This document shows, one piece after another, positions 61,697 to 64,000 of a stretch of 64,000 nt of DNA (position 1 is the stretch's first letter; each line of letters begins with the position of its first letter). The notes beneath the pieces were generated by a model, which saw only the letters and a program-made list of their open reading frames with translations, was not told where the DNA came from and made no database searches. The stretch is from contig JADJWJ010000004.1 in assembly GCA_016716425.1 (NCBI GenBank), forward strand, positions 292,190-356,189, written 5' to 3'. A program made the position numbers and the translations under genes. The stretch is from Betaproteobacteria bacterium (GTDB lineage: Bacteria > Pseudomonadota > Gammaproteobacteria > Burkholderiales > Casimicrobiaceae).

Positions 61697-62253
61697 CGCG
61701 GTGCGTCCTCGGAGTGAGTGGGCGCGTCCGCGGCCCCACCGGCAACGGCTTCGCGCAGCGCTCGGAACAGCGCCCGGTACCGGTGCGGCGGACCGCCGCG
61801 CGCGCGCTCGGCCCGCGCGTCGCGGACCAGCGCCGCGAGCGCCGCGTGGTCGGCGCCGGGGTGGACCGCGGCGAAGCGGGCCAGCGCGCCGTCGTCGGCG
61901 ATGAACGCGTCGCGCCAGCGCTCCACCTCGGCGAAGCGGGCGTGATCCTCCGTCGTGCCGGCCGCCCAGCGCTCGAGCGCAGCCCGGATCGGCGCGGGGT
62001 CGACGTCGCGCATCAGCTTGCCGATGTACTGGAGCTGGCGCCGGCGCCCCTCGTGGGCCCGGATGCCGCGCGCCTCGGCGATGGCGTCGACGAGCCGCTC
62101 CGGCAGGTCGAGCTCCGCGACGCGCCGGGCGTCGAGCGCCACCAGCGCGCAGCCCAAGTCCTGCAGGTCGTGCATCGCCTGCTTGCGGCGGGTCTTGGAC
62201 GGTGCCGCCGCCTCGGGGGCGGTCGGCGGCGGCGCGCGTTCGGGGCGGTGCAT
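61693..62253 (-). CDS. darP: Ribosome biogenesis factor DarP (YjgA/DUF615)
   Basis: 186 residues from the ATG at 62251-62253. Matches DUF615: SKTRRKQAMHDLQDLGCAL, AIAEARGIRAHEGRRRQLQYIGKLMR (in parts) and PHRYRALFRALRE. Binds late 50S precursors in E. coli. Divergent from pmbA, overlaps mog. Confidence 0.92.
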   Translation of the reverse strand: MHRPERAPPPTAPEAAAPSKTRRKQAMHDLQDLGCALVALDARRVAELDLPERLVDAIAEARGIRAHEGRRRQLQYIGKLMRDVDPAPIRAALERWAAGTTEDHARFAEVERWRDAFIADDGALARFAAVHPGADHAALAALVRDARAERARGGPPHRYRALFRALREAVAGGAADAPTHSEDAPR

Positions 62254-62306
62254 CGGCCGGGCGAATGTGGGGGCGGCGGGCGCCGGTTTCGGGAGAGAGC
62301 GTTTGC

Positions 62307-62312
62307 TATGAT
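62307..62312 (+). promoter_or_regulatory. Candidate -10 box of pmbA
   Basis: TATGAT at 62307-62312 in a locally AT-rich spot between darP and pmbA; start near 62319. No clear -35. Confidence 0.45.
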
Positions 62313-62394
62313 AGCCGACCGGGTTTGCGCCGCTTCCTCGGGAGCGCCGTACGCGCCCGACAGACGGCGCGGCATTTGACAACGGCAACCTTCG

Positions 62395-63798
62395 ATGACG
62401 ACCAGCCTCGATACCGGCAAGCCCGCGGCGACCCCGCACGGCGCGACCCGCGGCGGCGCGCACGCGCGCCACTTCCCCGTGCCGACCGCGGAACTCGAGC
62501 GGATCGCGGCCGCCGTGCTCGCGGCCGCGCGCAGCGGCGGCGCGACCGCGGCCGAGACCGAGGTGTCGCAGGGCATCGGCCAGAGCGTCACCGTGCGCCA
62601 GTCCGAGGTCGAGACGATCGCGTACAACCGCGACAAGGGCATCAGCGTCACCGTCTACGCCGGCCAGCGCCGCGGGCACGCGAGCACCGCCGACTTCGGC
62701 GACGCGTCGATCGTGGCGACGGTCGCGAAGGCGCTGGCCATCGCCCGCTACACGGCCGAGGACCCGGCCTCGGGGCTCGCCGATCCCGACCGGCTCGCGC
62801 GCACGTGGCCCGACCTCGACCTCTACCATCCGTGGGACCTGCCGGTGGAGGCGGCGATCGAGATCGGCCGGGAGGCGGAGGCGGCGGCGCTCGCCGTCGA
62901 TGCACGCATCACCAACAGCGAAGGCGCGACCGTGTCGCGCAGCGAATCGGAGTTCGTCTACGCCAACAGCAACGGCTTCGCCGGCGGCTACCGCAGCTCG
63001 TGGCACCACATCGACTGCGCGGTGGTCGGCGACGACGCCGGCGCCATGCAGCGCGACTACTGGTACACGGCGGCGCGCGCACCGGCCGACCTGCAGGGCG
63101 CCGCGGCAGTCGGGCGCGCGGCCGGCGAGCGCACGGTGCGCCGGCTGGGCGCGCGGCAGATGCAAACGACGGAGTGCCCGGTCCTGTTCGAGGCGCCCGA
63201 GGCCGTCGACCTCCTCTCGTTCTTCGTGCAGGCGGTGTCGGGCGGCAGCCTGTACCGCAAGTCGTCGTTCCTGCTCGACTCGCTGGGCGCGCAGGTGTTC
63301 GCACCTCACATCCGGCTGCGCGAAGAGCCGCACCTGCCGCGCGCGCGCGGCAGCGCGCCGTTCGACAGCGAAGGTGTGGCGACCGCACCGCGCGACGTCG
63401 TGCGCGACGGCGTCGTGCAGGGCTACTTCCTGGGCTCGTACTCGGCGCGCAAGCTCGGCCTGCAGACGACCGGCAACGGCGGCGGCGCGCACACGCTGGT
63501 CCTCGACCACGGACCCGACGACCTGCCGGCGCTGCTCGCGCGGATGGGCCGCGGCCTCTTCGTCACCGAGCAGCTGGGACAGGGCGTCAACCTGGTGACC
63601 GGCGACTTCTCGCGCGGCGTTGCCGGCTTCTGGGTCGAGGACGGCGCGATCGCGTATCCGGTCGAGGAGATCACGATCGCCGGCAATCTGCGCGACATGT
63701 TCCGCGACATCGTCGCGGTCGGCAGCGACGTGGAACGCCGCGGCTCGCGGCACACGGGGTCCATCCTCGTCGGCCGCATGACGGTGGCCGGGCGTTGA
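62395..63798 (+). CDS. pmbA: Metalloprotease PmbA (TldE)
   Basis: 467 residues. Works with TldD to process peptides such as microcin B17 and CcdA. TldD/PmbA motifs: VRQSEVETIAYNRDKGISVTVY, EFVYANSNGFAGGYRSSWH and LGQGVNLVTGDFSRGVAGFWVEDG (in parts), GNLRDMFRDI. The catalytic HExxxH is on the partner TldD, not expected here. Confidence 0.95.
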   Translation: MTTSLDTGKPAATPHGATRGGAHARHFPVPTAELERIAAAVLAAARSGGATAAETEVSQGIGQSVTVRQSEVETIAYNRDKGISVTVYAGQRRGHASTADFGDASIVATVAKALAIARYTAEDPASGLADPDRLARTWPDLDLYHPWDLPVEAAIEIGREAEAAALAVDARITNSEGATVSRSESEFVYANSNGFAGGYRSSWHHIDCAVVGDDAGAMQRDYWYTAARAPADLQGAAAVGRAAGERTVRRLGARQMQTTECPVLFEAPEAVDLLSFFVQAVSGGSLYRKSSFLLDSLGAQVFAPHIRLREEPHLPRARGSAPFDSEGVATAPRDVVRDGVVQGYFLGSYSARKLGLQTTGNGGGAHTLVLDHGPDDLPALLARMGRGLFVTEQLGQGVNLVTGDFSRGVAGFWVEDGAIAYPVEEITIAGNLRDMFRDIVAVGSDVERRGSRHTGSILVGRMTVAGR

Positions 63799-63802
63799 CC
63801 GG

Positions 63803-64000
63803 ATGCCCGCCGCGCGGGGACGGGGGCACGCGGCGATGATGCCGGCGGCCGGACTCGTCAACTGGTTCCGGTCGTTCTCGGACCCGCTGGGCAGCGCGAG
63901 CAATGCCGCCCGCTGGATCGGCCAGCTCCCTACGGTCGACGCCGCCAACGTGCAGAAGGAGACGCTGGAGCTCGTCGCGTCGTTTCCCGGCGCACGCAAG
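63803..64000 (+). CDS. Hypothetical protein (partial, runs off the right edge)
   Basis: 66 codons from the ATG at 63803; in-frame ATGs at 63836 and 63839 are equally possible. Sequence after the latter reads LVNWFRSFSDPLGSASNAARWIGQLP, then DAANVQKETLELVASFPGARK. Helical, no signal peptide. I do not recognise the family. Starts 4 nt after pmbA. Confidence 0.5.
   Translation, partial: MPAARGRGHAAMMPAAGLVNWFRSFSDPLGSASNAARWIGQLPTVDAANVQKETLELVASFPGARK

Overview
The window is high-GC DNA (roughly 70% by eye) from the chromosome of a betaproteobacterium, most likely Burkholderiales or a close relative. The evidence is gene order: dapA-bamC, divergent ispB / rplU-rpmA, lptFG divergent from pepA-holC-valS, and mog-darP divergent from pmbA. 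Several dispersed palindromic repeats typical of such genomes agree. I see no rRNA, prophage, transposase or CRISPR. One tRNA, Pro(CGG), is present. Nearly all of the sequence is ordinary housekeeping DNA with short accessory patches.

Layout. 1-3.8 kb: DUF2970 membrane protein, clpB behind a textbook sigma-32 promoter, cytochrome b561. 3.9-8.3 kb: FmdE-like gene divergent from a TetR-HlyD-FtsX-ATPase exporter operon. 8.6-11.9 kb: two DUF2917 genes flanking a LysR regulator and a methyltransferase. 12-15.7 kb: dapA-bamC-MBL hydrolase-purC operon. 16.1-22.4 kb: small Ala/Pro lipoprotein, DUF7931 protein, RoxA-type ribosomal oxygenase, slyD, a tandem 132-bp repeat, mutS, histidine phosphatase. 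22.5-29.1 kb: two tandem Tat lipoprotein phosphoesterases, then hutH-hutU. 29.2-35.4 kb: alpha/beta hydrolase, tRNA-Pro, ispB, rplU-rpmA, thiamine-binding protein, hemerythrin. 35.4-47.8 kb: lptG-lptF, pepA-holC, a Pro/Ala-rich protein, a DAHP synthase behind an aromatic leader peptide and attenuator, a LolDE-like ABC pair with DUF3299, valS. 47.9-53.7 kb: rlmM-rhlE, typA, HAD phosphatase. 53.9-58.6 kb: an accessory patch with an IPT/ZU5-like secreted protein, a collagen-like protein and three gene remnants. 58.6-64 kb: rmuC-mtfA, mog-darP, pmbA and a partial gene.

Two non-coding signals stand out. The first (41.0-41.26 kb) is a complete-looking transcription attenuator in front of DAHP synthase: a 31-residue leader peptide with six aromatic residues in eight positions, then a 12-bp perfect terminator with seven Ts, 33 nt before the gene. 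The second is a composite structured element found twice, directly 3' of typA and of mtfA. Each copy has a 19-20 bp perfect hairpin with a 7-nt loop, a 5-nt spacer, GTCAGC, a second hairpin with an identical 15-nt loop on unrelated stems, and a shared tail GAAGCGCGCCG. Stem sequences differ while pairing is kept, so structure, not sequence, appears to be conserved.

All functional assignments rest on reading motifs in translated sequence; no database search was run.
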